Origin: Anaerolineales bacterium
GTDB taxonomy: Bacteria; Chloroflexota; Anaerolineae; Anaerolineales; Villigracilaceae
DNA: 64,000 nt
Direction of reading: 5' to 3'
NCBI GenBank assembly: GCA_015075725.1
Contig: JABTTV010000001.1
Coordinates: forward strand, 1,736,001 to 1,800,000
Made by a program: the position numbers and the translations under genes. The notes under the pieces were generated by a model that saw nothing but the letters and a program-made list of their open reading frames with translations, made no database searches and was not told the origin of the DNA. Of this stretch, positions 16,454-24,058 are shown piece after piece; the first letter of the stretch is position 1; every line of letters starts with the position of its first letter.

Positions 16454-17215
16454 ATGAGTACATTGATGCATGAAAAAATCCAGGTTCTGCTGGAAGAAGA
16501 TTGCTGTCACGAATGTGAAGGGTACGGCGAAGACCGCATTTGCGTCCATATCGAAGCGGTGGCGGAACTGCCCACGCGCTTTGGCGATTTTCATATCGTG
16601 GCATTTTCGAACAACAGGGACGATAAGGAACATGTCGCGATCATAAAGGGCGATGTGATCGGCGCGGAGGATGTGCCGGTGCGTTTGCATTCGGAATGTT
16701 TGACCGGCGATGCGCTTGGTTCGCTGCGCTGCGACTGCCGCGACCAGCTCGAAGCGGCCTTGAAGAAGATCGGCGCAATGGAGCGCGGCATGGTGTTGTA
16801 CCTTCGCCAGGAAGGACGCGGCATCGGCCTGACGAATAAGGTCCGCGCCTATGCTTTGCAGGATCAAGGACTCGATACCGTCGAGGCGAATCTCGCGCTC
16901 GGTTTCCGCGACGATGAGCGCGATTACGCCGTTGCCGCGCATGTCATCCATTCTCTCAAGGTGAAGTCCATTCAGTTGATGACCAACAATCCAAAGAAGA
17001 TCGCCCAACTCGAACAGCACGGCGTGAAGATCAACGAGCGCCTGCCGCACCTCCTGCCAACGAACGAGCACAATCTCTTTTATCTGCAGACCAAAGCCGA
17101 AAAATCCGGCCACATGATCGACTTTCACGGCAAGGAGCACCTGCCTGAACAGAGCGACCCCGCGATCGTCGAAGGAATGACGGACGATCAGGTCAAGGCG
17201 ATGTATCAGGACTGA
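16454..17215 (+). CDS. ribA: GTP cyclohydrolase II (RibA)
   Basis: A 253-residue stand-alone GTP cyclohydrolase II. Zinc ligands are seen in HSECLTGDALGSLRCDCRDQL, the catalytic region in LYLRQEGRGIGLTNKVRAYALQD, and the GTP-binding part in TNNPKKIAQLEQHGVKI. It opens the imidazole ring of GTP at the start of riboflavin synthesis. The usual length is about 200; here there is an N-terminal extension with EEDCCHECEGYGEDRIC, a cysteine cluster not required by the family, and a C-terminal tail of about 35 residues. GAGAGG precedes the ATG. The SDR gene follows after 2 nt. Confidence 0.9.
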   Translation: MSTLMHEKIQVLLEEDCCHECEGYGEDRICVHIEAVAELPTRFGDFHIVAFSNNRDDKEHVAIIKGDVIGAEDVPVRLHSECLTGDALGSLRCDCRDQLEAALKKIGAMERGMVLYLRQEGRGIGLTNKVRAYALQDQGLDTVEANLALGFRDDERDYAVAAHVIHSLKVKSIQLMTNNPKKIAQLEQHGVKINERLPHLLPTNEHNLFYLQTKAEKSGHMIDFHGKEHLPEQSDPAIVEGMTDDQVKAMYQD

Positions 17216-17217
17216 AA

Positions 17218-17889
17218 ATGGAACGAAGGACGATCGTTGTCACTGGTGCGACAGGCGCGCTGGGGAGCCTGACCGCAAAGACATTTTCGGGCATGGGGCA
17301 TACCCTTTCCCTGCTCGATCTCGATAAGAATAAATTGGATTCACTCGCCCGCGAAATGGATCTTCCCCCGGACCGACTCTTCACCCAAACGGTTGACCTG
17401 CTCGATTTAGCGGCGCTTCAGGACTCCGCCGCGGCTGTGGTCGAAAAATTTGGCAGTGTCCACGCCTTGTTCCATCTTGTCGGCGGCTGGGTCGGCGGAA
17501 AGACTTTCACTGAAACGCCTCAGGACGATTTGGAGTTCATGCTCAACCAGCACGTGCAGACTACGTTTAACCTGTTCAAAGCCTTCGAAGAGCCGCTCTC
17601 CAAAAACGGTTGGGGGCGGGTCATCCTCGTCTCCGCTTCGACCGTCCCGAACCCGCCCGGCAAATCCGGCGCCTACACCGCCGCCAAATCGGCGCAGGAG
17701 AACATGGCGCTTTCCCTCGCCGCGGAGTTGAAAGAGGCGAAGGTGTCGGTGAATATCATCCAGGTAAAGGCTATCGATGTGAAGAACGAAGGCAAAGGCA
17801 CACCTCCCGTCGAGATCGTCTCAGCCATGCAATATCTGTTTTCAGACGAAGCGGGCAAGATCACCGGCGCGAGGATTCCGTTGTATTGA
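17218..17889 (+). CDS. Short-chain dehydrogenase/reductase family protein
   Basis: A 223-residue classical SDR: cofactor loop TGATGALGSLTAKTF (TGxxGxxG-like), LVGGW in place of NNAG, serine in LVSASTV and YTAAK as the catalytic Tyr/Lys. Asp after the second strand (LLDLDKNK) suggests NAD(H). The substrate is unknown. It lies 2 nt after ribA. The last 23 bases of the gene region are repeated almost exactly at 20660-20682, beyond an oppositely oriented block. Confidence 0.83.
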   Translation: MERRTIVVTGATGALGSLTAKTFSGMGHTLSLLDLDKNKLDSLAREMDLPPDRLFTQTVDLLDLAALQDSAAAVVEKFGSVHALFHLVGGWVGGKTFTETPQDDLEFMLNQHVQTTFNLFKAFEEPLSKNGWGRVILVSASTVPNPPGKSGAYTAAKSAQENMALSLAAELKEAKVSVNIIQVKAIDVKNEGKGTPPVEIVSAMQYLFSDEAGKITGARIPLY

Positions 17890-17890
17890 A
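17868..17890 (+). repeat. 23-bp direct repeat, left copy (SDR 3' end)
   Basis: The repeat begins CGCGAGGATTC and ends GTTGTATTGAA. It matches 20660-20682 at 22 of 23 positions (C/T at the twelfth base). The two copies enclose 2.77 kb containing four minus-strand genes. Confidence 0.7.
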
Positions 17891-17910
17891 TCCTTCCCGG
17901 TGGCTACTTC

Positions 17911-18408
17911 TTACGTCAGCGTTTGGGCAAGCGCATTTCCATTCATTTGTTCTTTTGGGATTAATTTGGCGGTCAGCCAGCCCAGGATAATCCCATATAG
18001 GATGGGAAGAATAGCAGATAATGGAAGAACGAGCATCAAGGGTGCTTCTTCAATTGCTTCCCGATTGGCAACCTGCATCACGGCCATGACCGCGGACCAG
18101 AACAAACCATATTTCAAACCCTTCTTGATAATGGAGCCCGAAAAGAAAGGCTGGAAGAAACCGAAAATCATCCCGATCAGGATTCCAAAGGTTGCGCCAG
18201 CCCTGATTATGACGAGTGTGCCTTCGATTGTAAATATGGGCGTCCCTCCCAGGGTTAACGCAAAGATCCGCATGACCAGGCGGGCGGCAATTCCTATAAC
18301 AATTCCGGCGATCAACCCGGCAACGAGTCCGCTAAGCATTCCGCCTGCGGGATGATTGAGATCGAAGGGGGAACGCCAATTGAACGGAACGGAAGATTCT
18401 GTATTCAT
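17911..18408 (-). CDS. Hypothetical polytopic membrane protein (165 aa)
   Basis: A 165-residue protein with about four membrane helices: MLSGLVAGLIAGIVIGIAARLVMRIF, GTLVIIRAGATFGILIGMIFGFF, YGLFWSAVMAVMQVA and LVLPLSAILPILYGIILGWL. No functional motif is recognised. Its start overlaps the stop of the next upstream minus-strand gene, so it is the last gene of the MerR-linked operon. The 3' end converges on the SDR gene 22 nt away. Confidence 0.65.
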   Translation of the reverse strand: MNTESSVPFNWRSPFDLNHPAGGMLSGLVAGLIAGIVIGIAARLVMRIFALTLGGTPIFTIEGTLVIIRAGATFGILIGMIFGFFQPFFSGSIIKKGLKYGLFWSAVMAVMQVANREAIEEAPLMLVLPLSAILPILYGIILGWLTAKLIPKEQMNGNALAQTLT

Positions 18409-19076
18409 GCCGGCTCTCTCCTTTCAATAGCTGCTACTTTCGCCAACATCCTTCCAAATATCGCGCTTCCCACCAAAGCCGCCGACCACATGGACAGGAA
18501 AGTTGTCGGCAACATCACCGGTTTTCCACTGCCGACCTTGATACCGAGCAATTCCATCGTGAACATGATCGCGAGATACAAACCAAGTCCAGTCAGGAAA
18601 CCCAAGATCAAAAGTTTTAGCGCGAGTTTGATATCTCTTAACCCAAGTCCCAATGCGAAGCCTGAAATCCCGCAAGCCAATCCGGTCCATGGGGCGAACA
18701 ACGCCCCGAATTCGAGGTTGCCAGCCCCTTCGAACGATTCAAGCCAGCGATTTATGGCATTTTCTATCGGGAAACCGGCTGTATATAGGATAAGCAAACC
18801 CACAACTCCAAATGCAAAGCCGAATCCGCCGAAGATATTCATCACCTTGTTAGGAGGAAGCCCCGACCGCGTTCCCAGTGTATGCGCCCACATGTATCCG
18901 GCGGCGAAATGCACGATGAACATGACGGTGACTCCCACAGGCGTATATAAATCGTCCACGCCGACTGCCGTCATGAATGGCAACACAACGAATGCAAATA
19001 CAGGTATGGCGGGAATCAGCCAGAACCCGGCAACAAAGGGGTGAGCGGGACTTTTAATATCCTGATTTGTCTTCAT
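18405..19076 (-). CDS. Hypothetical polytopic membrane protein (223 aa)
   Basis: A 223-residue protein with about six hydrophobic segments, including FWLIPAIPVFAFVVLPFM, VTVMFIVHFAAGYMWAHTLG, NIFGGFGFAFGVVGLLILY and LKLLILGFLTGLGLYLAIMFTMELL. No family is recognised. It lies 34 nt downstream of the MerR regulator on the minus strand and overlaps the 165-residue membrane gene by 4 bp. The three form a likely operon in which the regulator controls the membrane pair. Confidence 0.65.
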   Translation of the reverse strand: MKTNQDIKSPAHPFVAGFWLIPAIPVFAFVVLPFMTAVGVDDLYTPVGVTVMFIVHFAAGYMWAHTLGTRSGLPPNKVMNIFGGFGFAFGVVGLLILYTAGFPIENAINRWLESFEGAGNLEFGALFAPWTGLACGISGFALGLGLRDIKLALKLLILGFLTGLGLYLAIMFTMELLGIKVGSGKPVMLPTTFLSMWSAALVGSAIFGRMLAKVAAIERREPA

Positions 19077-19110
19077 GATTTTTCACTTTCGAAGCCATCC
19101 TGGCTCATAT

Positions 19111-19989
19111 TCATTCCTCCGCATCCACCGGCAATTGCACTTCGATAACATATTCTTCCGGGTTGGGTGAATCGAGGATGCCGCGGTGGCTCAAATATCG
19201 AATCAAATCATGCGGTTTGTATCCGTGAGCGACCGCCCAACGCCGAAGCAAAGTCGCTTTTTCGGTATGTCCTGCAATATCCTTGAGGTCGGATTTTTCC
19301 AGCATTACGGTGGCGGCGGTCTCCACCCCCGGTTCCTCCTTGACCTTGAGCTGACCGATGCCTTTCAGTTTGATCGCCTCTTGTGTGTTCTTCACGCCGA
19401 GCAATATTTCATGCTGTGTGTCTTTGATATCAGGCGATGTAAAAGGGAGGATCGTCTCACCGTGAAAGATGTCAATCACGACTCCGGTATGCTGGATGAC
19501 TCCCTCAGCGATGGCTTTTTGAACGGTGGACACCACCATGGATCTGTATGCCAGTCCTTTCTCCAAGGTTGTGTGAGGCGCGGCAAAAAACGACAAACAG
19601 CGCATCGGCTCGAGGCGCTTCATCACCACATCCAATTCGGGGAAGTTGATCTCCGCTTCGATCATCCGCAGACGGAATTCGACCATCGAGAGTTGCCTTT
19701 GCCGCTCGCGCATCTCCTGCTGGATCTCCGCCTGCTTGAAGTGCAGCATGCCGCGCATCTCGTCCGTGGACAACTCCCTTTCGAGCATGATGCCGATCTG
19801 CTCGAGCGAGAGCCCCATTTCCTTGAGCGCCATGATGCGATGGATGCGCGGCAGTTGTTCGATGGTGTAGAAACGATAGTTTGTGACTGGGTCAATGTGG
19901 GCGGGTTTGATCAACCCCAGTTCATCGTAATGATGCAGGGTCTTGATCGTCACCTGGCTGAGGCGTGAGAATTCTCCGATCTTTAGCAT
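19111..19989 (-). CDS. MerR-family regulator with GyrI-like effector domain
   Basis: A 292-residue regulator. Residues 1-70 hold the MerR helix-turn-helix and wing (LKIGEFSRLSQVTIKTLHHYDELGLI, YRFYTIEQLPRIHRIMALKEMGLSLEQIGIML). A coiled-coil dimerisation helix spans about 85-125. The rest resembles the GyrI/BmrR-type effector-binding domain (MRCLSFFAAPHTTLEKGLAYRSMV to EEYVIEVQLPVD). Such BmrR-like proteins bind lipophilic cations. TATAAT on the minus strand (19999-20004) lies 9 nt before the start, giving an almost leaderless message. Confidence 0.86.
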   Translation of the reverse strand: MLKIGEFSRLSQVTIKTLHHYDELGLIKPAHIDPVTNYRFYTIEQLPRIHRIMALKEMGLSLEQIGIMLERELSTDEMRGMLHFKQAEIQQEMRERQRQLSMVEFRLRMIEAEINFPELDVVMKRLEPMRCLSFFAAPHTTLEKGLAYRSMVVSTVQKAIAEGVIQHTGVVIDIFHGETILPFTSPDIKDTQHEILLGVKNTQEAIKLKGIGQLKVKEEPGVETAATVMLEKSDLKDIAGHTEKATLLRRWAVAHGYKPHDLIRYLSHRGILDSPNPEEYVIEVQLPVDAEE

Positions 19990-19998
19990 GGTTAGGCG

Positions 19999-20004
19999 AT
20001 TATA
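19999..20004 (-). promoter_or_regulatory. -10 box for the merR operon
   Basis: ATTATA on the plus strand reads TATAAT on the minus strand and ends 9 nt before the MerR start codon. MerR-type operators usually have an extended spacer, but no clear dyad could be fixed by eye. Confidence 0.4.
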
Positions 20005-20007
20005 AAA

Positions 20008-20526
20008 TCATTGCGCAACAACATTCGACTTTCCGAGTTGATTACCTGCCATGACAATCCAGATGATCAATAACAACGCGCCGGGACCTGATGCTTGCAT
20101 AACTGAACTGCCCAAGAACGGACCAATCAGCGAAACGCCAGCCATCGCGATCACAACGAGGAAACCAACCCAGCGTAATGCGCCGTCATGAGTCGCGCTT
20201 GCACCAAATATCCATGTCGCTGTGGCAAGATGAACGCCCATTCGAAGCGGCGAGATAAGTTCTGTGCTTGTGTTGTAAAACGATAACAAGACCAGCATGT
20301 TATCCACAACAACCCACGTAAAACCCGATGCCTTCGCCCACGATGGGGCGGGCAATGCCGCAATTACCGGTAACATCGCCAAGTGGAAGATCAAGGCAAA
20401 CAGTGTGAACAAATTAATTGGCAATGGAGGCTGTCCTTCGAATTCTGGTAGACCCATTGTGAAAATGACAACCATACCAGCGGTAAAGAAAGCGGCCGAA
20501 CTGTAAGCAAACTTTGAAGCAGGCAT
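20008..20526 (-). CDS. Hypothetical polytopic membrane protein (172 aa)
   Basis: A 172-residue protein with about five membrane helices (AYSSAAFFTAGMVVIFTM, LFTLFALIFHLAMLPVIAAL, FTWVVVDNMLVLLSF, VGFLVVIAMAGVSLIGPF and ALLLIIWIVMAG). No family is recognised. A strong ribosome site (AAAGGAG) lies 7 nt before the ATG on the minus strand. It ends 18 nt before the MerR start and may be transcribed with that operon or separately. Confidence 0.6.
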   Translation of the reverse strand: MPASKFAYSSAAFFTAGMVVIFTMGLPEFEGQPPLPINLFTLFALIFHLAMLPVIAALPAPSWAKASGFTWVVVDNMLVLLSFYNTSTELISPLRMGVHLATATWIFGASATHDGALRWVGFLVVIAMAGVSLIGPFLGSSVMQASGPGALLLIIWIVMAGNQLGKSNVVAQ

Positions 20527-20659
20527 GTCAATCTCCTTTCGCAGGCGCCTATCGGCGCACTGTACAGAAATGGAAGTAAACCAGCATCAGTCTACATCCT
20601 CCGGTAACAGGAGAGTCAAGGTCTAATTTATCATGATTTTGGACGTGTCATCTTTCCGA

Positions 20660-20682
20660 CGCGAGGATTCTGTTGTATTGAA
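20660..20682 (+). repeat. 23-bp direct repeat, right copy
   Basis: This near-identical copy of 17868-17890 still reads ARILLY-stop in the frame equivalent to the SDR C-terminus (GARIPLY-stop). Upstream of it the similarity to the SDR gene fades at once. Confidence 0.65.
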
Positions 20683-20693
20683 GTTTCGGAGTC

Positions 20694-20739
20694 CAACGTT
20701 TGGAGACGTTGCAACTCGAAAGTCAGGAGAATTTCGAGT
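20694..20739. repeat. Two consecutive hairpins with GGAG-containing loops
   Basis: CAACGT/ACGTTG (20694-20711, loop TTGGAG) and ACTCGAAA/TTTCGAGT (20714-20739) stand side by side, as at 15672-15712. They occupy the space between the right direct repeat and the PepF terminator. Confidence 0.5.
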
Positions 20740-20749
20740 CCGTTTAAGC

Positions 20750-20780
20750 AAAAAGGCGACCCGATCCGGATCGCCTTTTT
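20750..20780. terminator. Bidirectional intrinsic terminator after pepF
   Basis: AAAAAGGCGA and TCGCCTTTTT form a 10-bp stem with an 11-nt loop, so either strand ends in a U tract. It lies just downstream of the pepF stop on the minus strand. Confidence 0.85.
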
Positions 20781-20796
20781 CGTTCCTCATCCCTCG

Positions 20797-22665
20797 TTAC
20801 TTCCTCTTCTTCTTTGCCACTTTGCGTTTCGCGCTTTGGGTTTTGCGCTTCACCGCATTCACCTTGCTCTTTACGGATTTCGCATTACGCTTCACGCCTT
20901 CAACCGGCAACTTCTCCAACTCGCTAACCAGCCTTCCGAGGAAGTCGAAGCCGCCCTGCCAGAACTTCGGGTCACGGATGTTGATTCCCGCCGCGCTCAA
21001 AATCCGCTCCGGCGCTTCCGATCCGCCCGCGGAGAGAATCTTCAAGTACTTCGGCTTGAACGATTCGCCTTCTGCTTTGAATTGCTGATACAAAGCATAG
21101 ACCAGCAATTGCCCGAAAGCATAGGCGTAGACATAGAACGGCACCTGGTAAATGTGCGGAATGCCGACCCATTCCCATTTGAATTCGTCGCTCAGGTCGA
21201 GCGAGTCTCCGAACTGCTCTTTCAGGTTATCGAGATAGGCTTTGCTCAGATCGTCCACCGAGGCGTTCTTTTGAGTCATCTCGTGGGCGGTCTTCTCGAA
21301 CATCGCAAAATACGACTGGCGCATGACGGTCGCGTAGGCGTCGTCCATTTGTTTGAAGAGAATGTCGCGGCGGACGGATTCGTCTTTTTCCTCAGACAGC
21401 AGCTTATCGATCAACACCATTTCGGCGAAGGTCGAGGCGGTCTCTGCCAGCGGCAGGGAGGAATGGAAGGTGAATGTCGTGTGATGCTCTGCCAGCATGG
21501 CGTGAATCGCGTGACCAAGTTCGTGCGCCAGCGTCGCCACTTCGCGGCTGTTTCCCTGATAGTTGACCAGAACGTACGGTGTCTCTTCGGGAAGGAATCC
21601 GGCACAGAATGCCCCGCCGCGTTTTCCTTTGCGTATTTCGCTGTCGATGCGGTTCTGGTCGAAGACGCGCTTTGCAAGATCCGCCACCCTGGGTGAGAAG
21701 CCTTTGAACGCATCCAGCACCATGTTGACGGCGGTATCCCAATCGTATTTTTTCTTTGAAGCGGCAAGCGGCGCGTAAATATCGTAGCGGCGCATCTTCT
21801 TCATGCCGAGATGCCTCGCCTTCAGCTTGAAATAACGCTGGAAGATGCCCGCGTTCCTGCGAGCCACGCTGAGAAGCGCTTCCACGGCGTCATCGGGCAC
21901 GTCGTTGTTCAGGTTGCGCGGCGCGATGGAGTTCTTGAATTTGCGCAGGTTGACGTTTTCGTTATGCCAATCGCGCACGATGGTCTGGTAGATCTGCCCG
22001 AGGATGGGACCGTCCGCGGCGTAGACCTTGAATTGCGATTGATAACTCGCGGCGCGCACAACCGGGTCGGTGCTGTAGCGGTGGGAGAACAATTCCGCCG
22101 CCGTCATTTCCTTTTCCTTCCCGCCCACTTTCATTTTGAATGCATAGCGGCTGGTGATGGAGTCGTACAAATTACCGAGCGCGTTGATGCCGGTCACATT
22201 CTTGAGGTTGACGATCTTTTCCTCCGATTCGCTCAGGGTATGCGGCTTGAAGTTGCGCATCGCTTCGAGGTAATACCGGTAATCGCCGGAGGCGTCCATC
22301 AAGCGCTTTGCGTTGGCGTCGTCGAGCTCCTTCCACCACAGGCTGAAGAAGAGCGTGCGGTTCTGGTTCTCCGCCAGGAACTGCATGACGCGCGCCTGCA
22401 GGGATTGCGCCTTCTGGTCCTGTGTATCCGCAGAGAATGAAAGCCCGGCAAACACATCCAATTTACTGGCGATGCGCGTTGTCGCTTCGCTGGCTTTGAC
22501 GATGTCCTTGAACTGATCTGCGGGCATATCCGGCTTTAGCTTATCTCGCACGCCTTCGAAGGACGTCACCTGTTCCTCGATCATGTCGAACGCATTTTGT
22601 AATTCCGCGCTTTCGTAGCCCGGAAAAAGTTGGGAAAGATCCCATTTGGATAGTTTATATGCCAT
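20797..22665 (-). CDS. pepF: M3-family oligoendopeptidase F with basic C-terminal tail
   Basis: A 622-residue zinc oligopeptidase of family M3. The active site is LAHELGHAIH, with the third ligand in LAETASTFAEM. The N-terminal LSKWDLSQLFPGYES and the central YRYYLEAMRNFKPHTLSESEEKI are typical of PepF. It degrades short peptides in the cytoplasm. Beyond the normal fold end, about residues 588-622 form a Lys/Arg-rich tail (VKRNAKSVKSK, KRKTQSAKRK, AKKKRK) encoded by the quasi-repeat style seen between genes. AAGGAGA precedes the ATG. Confidence 0.9.
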   Translation of the reverse strand: MAYKLSKWDLSQLFPGYESAELQNAFDMIEEQVTSFEGVRDKLKPDMPADQFKDIVKASEATTRIASKLDVFAGLSFSADTQDQKAQSLQARVMQFLAENQNRTLFFSLWWKELDDANAKRLMDASGDYRYYLEAMRNFKPHTLSESEEKIVNLKNVTGINALGNLYDSITSRYAFKMKVGGKEKEMTAAELFSHRYSTDPVVRAASYQSQFKVYAADGPILGQIYQTIVRDWHNENVNLRKFKNSIAPRNLNNDVPDDAVEALLSVARRNAGIFQRYFKLKARHLGMKKMRRYDIYAPLAASKKKYDWDTAVNMVLDAFKGFSPRVADLAKRVFDQNRIDSEIRKGKRGGAFCAGFLPEETPYVLVNYQGNSREVATLAHELGHAIHAMLAEHHTTFTFHSSLPLAETASTFAEMVLIDKLLSEEKDESVRRDILFKQMDDAYATVMRQSYFAMFEKTAHEMTQKNASVDDLSKAYLDNLKEQFGDSLDLSDEFKWEWVGIPHIYQVPFYVYAYAFGQLLVYALYQQFKAEGESFKPKYLKILSAGGSEAPERILSAAGINIRDPKFWQGGFDFLGRLVSELEKLPVEGVKRNAKSVKSKVNAVKRKTQSAKRKVAKKKRK

Positions 22666-22735
22666 GCTGTCTCCTTGAGTTTCTGTGTTTTACCATAAAG
22701 AAAGGATGATCGACCCATTCTCCAGAGTGGATTTT

Positions 22736-23794
22736 CTATAGACTCGATCTCACATGTACGATGTCCCCTTCTTTGACGATATATTCCTTGCCCTCGAGCC
22801 GGAACTTGCCCTTTGCCTTCGCCTCATGCATGGACCCGAGGCTGACGAGGTCCTCGTAAGCCACAACTTCCGCCCGGACGAATCCACGCGAGAGATCGGT
22901 GTGGATCTCGCCCGCCGCCTCCTGCGCTGTTGCCCCGCGGTGAGTGACCCAGGCGCGGACCTCATCCTCGCCGACGGTGAAGAAGGTCAATTCCTGCAAT
23001 AATTCGTAGGATAGATTGATCATCCGGTTGAGGCTGAGTTCCTTGATGCCGTATTCCTGCATAAAGACTTCCGCGTCTTCAGCGGAAAGTTGCGCAATTT
23101 CCATTTCGAGTTTGCACATCAACGCCACAGACGGGTGATCCAGTTTCGCTTCCGGCGCGGGCTGGCCCTCGCCGAGATTGAACACGGTCAGCAGGCGTTT
23201 GCGGGTGAGCAAACCAAAACTCGAAAGTTCCTTTTCCTCTTCATGGGTGAAGTCAAGTTCGCGCAACGGTTTGTTATCTGAAAGCGCTTTGTGGAGTTTT
23301 TCGAAAAGTTCCGTCTGCCGCGCGTTGACGGTCTTGTCCGTGCCGCCTTTTTTTCGCTCGTCCGTGAGCCGTTCCAATTTTCGCTCGACAGCGATCAGGT
23401 CGTTCAGCAGCAGTTCGCTGGTCATCGTCTCCACATCGCGAATTGGATTCACACTCCCGTTCGGGTGCATGACCAGGTCGCTTTCGAAGGCGCGGACAAC
23501 AAGGATGAGCGCGTCCATCTGGTTGAGATGGTTCAATAACTGTCCGGAGATCCCGCTTTTGGCAGAGCCGCCCTCCAAGCCCGCAATATCCGCATAGGCA
23601 ACTTTGGCATAGACTGTCTTGCGCGGGTTGAACATCTTCGAGAGCGCGTCCACGCGCGGGTCGGGGACTTCCACAACAGCCTGGTGGACTTCCATCCTTC
23701 CCGCCGAGGCGGAGGTGGGGGCATTCCCGCGCGTCAACGCGTTGAAAAGCGTCGTTTTGCCGGATTGAGGCAGTCCAATAATTCCGAGTTTCAT
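22736..23794 (-). CDS. ychF: Obg-like ATPase YchF
   Basis: A 352-residue OLA1/YchF protein: P-loop GLPQSGKTT, switch ADIAGLEGGSAKSGISGQLL, an altered NKxD-like motif (FNLGE) that favours ATP over GTP, a coiled-coil middle (ERKLERLTDERKKGG) and a C-terminal TGS domain (EVRAWVTHRGATAQEAAGEIHTDLSRGFVRAEV). These proteins bind ribosomes and affect translation and oxidative-stress responses. AAAGGA precedes the start. It is divergent from tRNA-Leu. Confidence 0.95.
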   Translation of the reverse strand: MKLGIIGLPQSGKTTLFNALTRGNAPTSASAGRMEVHQAVVEVPDPRVDALSKMFNPRKTVYAKVAYADIAGLEGGSAKSGISGQLLNHLNQMDALILVVRAFESDLVMHPNGSVNPIRDVETMTSELLLNDLIAVERKLERLTDERKKGGTDKTVNARQTELFEKLHKALSDNKPLRELDFTHEEEKELSSFGLLTRKRLLTVFNLGEGQPAPEAKLDHPSVALMCKLEMEIAQLSAEDAEVFMQEYGIKELSLNRMINLSYELLQELTFFTVGEDEVRAWVTHRGATAQEAAGEIHTDLSRGFVRAEVVAYEDLVSLGSMHEAKAKGKFRLEGKEYIVKEGDIVHVRSSL

Positions 23795-23822
23795 TGTTTC
23801 CTTTTATCGAGCAAGCGATGTC

Positions 23823-23850
23823 TTGCGCCATTGATTTTGAGTGGTATACT
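23823..23850 (+). promoter_or_regulatory. Promoter of tRNA-Leu
   Basis: TTGCGC (23823-23828) and TATACT (23845-23850) are separated by 16 nt and end 15 nt before the mature tRNA. Confidence 0.5.
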
Positions 23851-23865
23851 TTGGGGCGCATTAGA

Positions 23866-23948
23866 GCCGAAGTGGCGGAATAGGCAGACGCGCACGACTC
23901 AAAATCGTGTTCCCTCCGGGAATGAGGGTTCGATTCCCTCCTTCGGCA
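23866..23948 (+). tRNA. tRNA-Leu (anticodon CAA)
   Basis: The 7-bp acceptor stem is GCCGAAG/CTTCGGC with discriminator A. The anticodon stem CACGA/TCGTG encloses CTCAAAA, giving anticodon CAA for codon UUG. A long variable arm (GTTCCCTCCGGGAATG) marks it as class II. The T arm is AGGGTTCGATTCCCT. CCA is not encoded. A short hairpin terminator follows. Confidence 0.96.
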
Positions 23949-24005
23949 CAGCCGCATTATACCTTAGCAGGTAGATCGACTGATAAGTTAACTCCTGCAA
24001 GGCGC

Positions 24006-24036
24006 GTCCTCCAAAGAAATGGAGGACGTTTTGTTT
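24006..24036 (+). terminator. Terminator after tRNA-Leu
   Basis: GTCCTCCA (24006-24013) and TGGAGGAC (24020-24027) form an 8-bp stem followed by GTTTTGTTT. The GGAGGA in the stem mimics a ribosome site for a TTG at 24035 but is better read as terminator. Confidence 0.65.
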
Positions 24037-24058
24037 GATCGCTCGTTTTCTCCCTGCC

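Noticed and set aside
20633..20690. SDR pseudogene remnant beside the right direct repeat
   Set aside because: Similarity to the SDR gene covers only the 23-bp repeat, so a decayed gene cannot be supported.
20836..21696. 286-codon plus-strand frame opposite pepF
   Set aside because: Shadow of the well-supported pepF gene, with no ribosome site or family match.
24035..24058. TTG start of the APH(6)-like gene, with GGAGGA upstream
   Set aside because: The GGAGGA is the right arm of the tRNA-Leu terminator hairpin, so an ATG at 24059-24065 is preferred.
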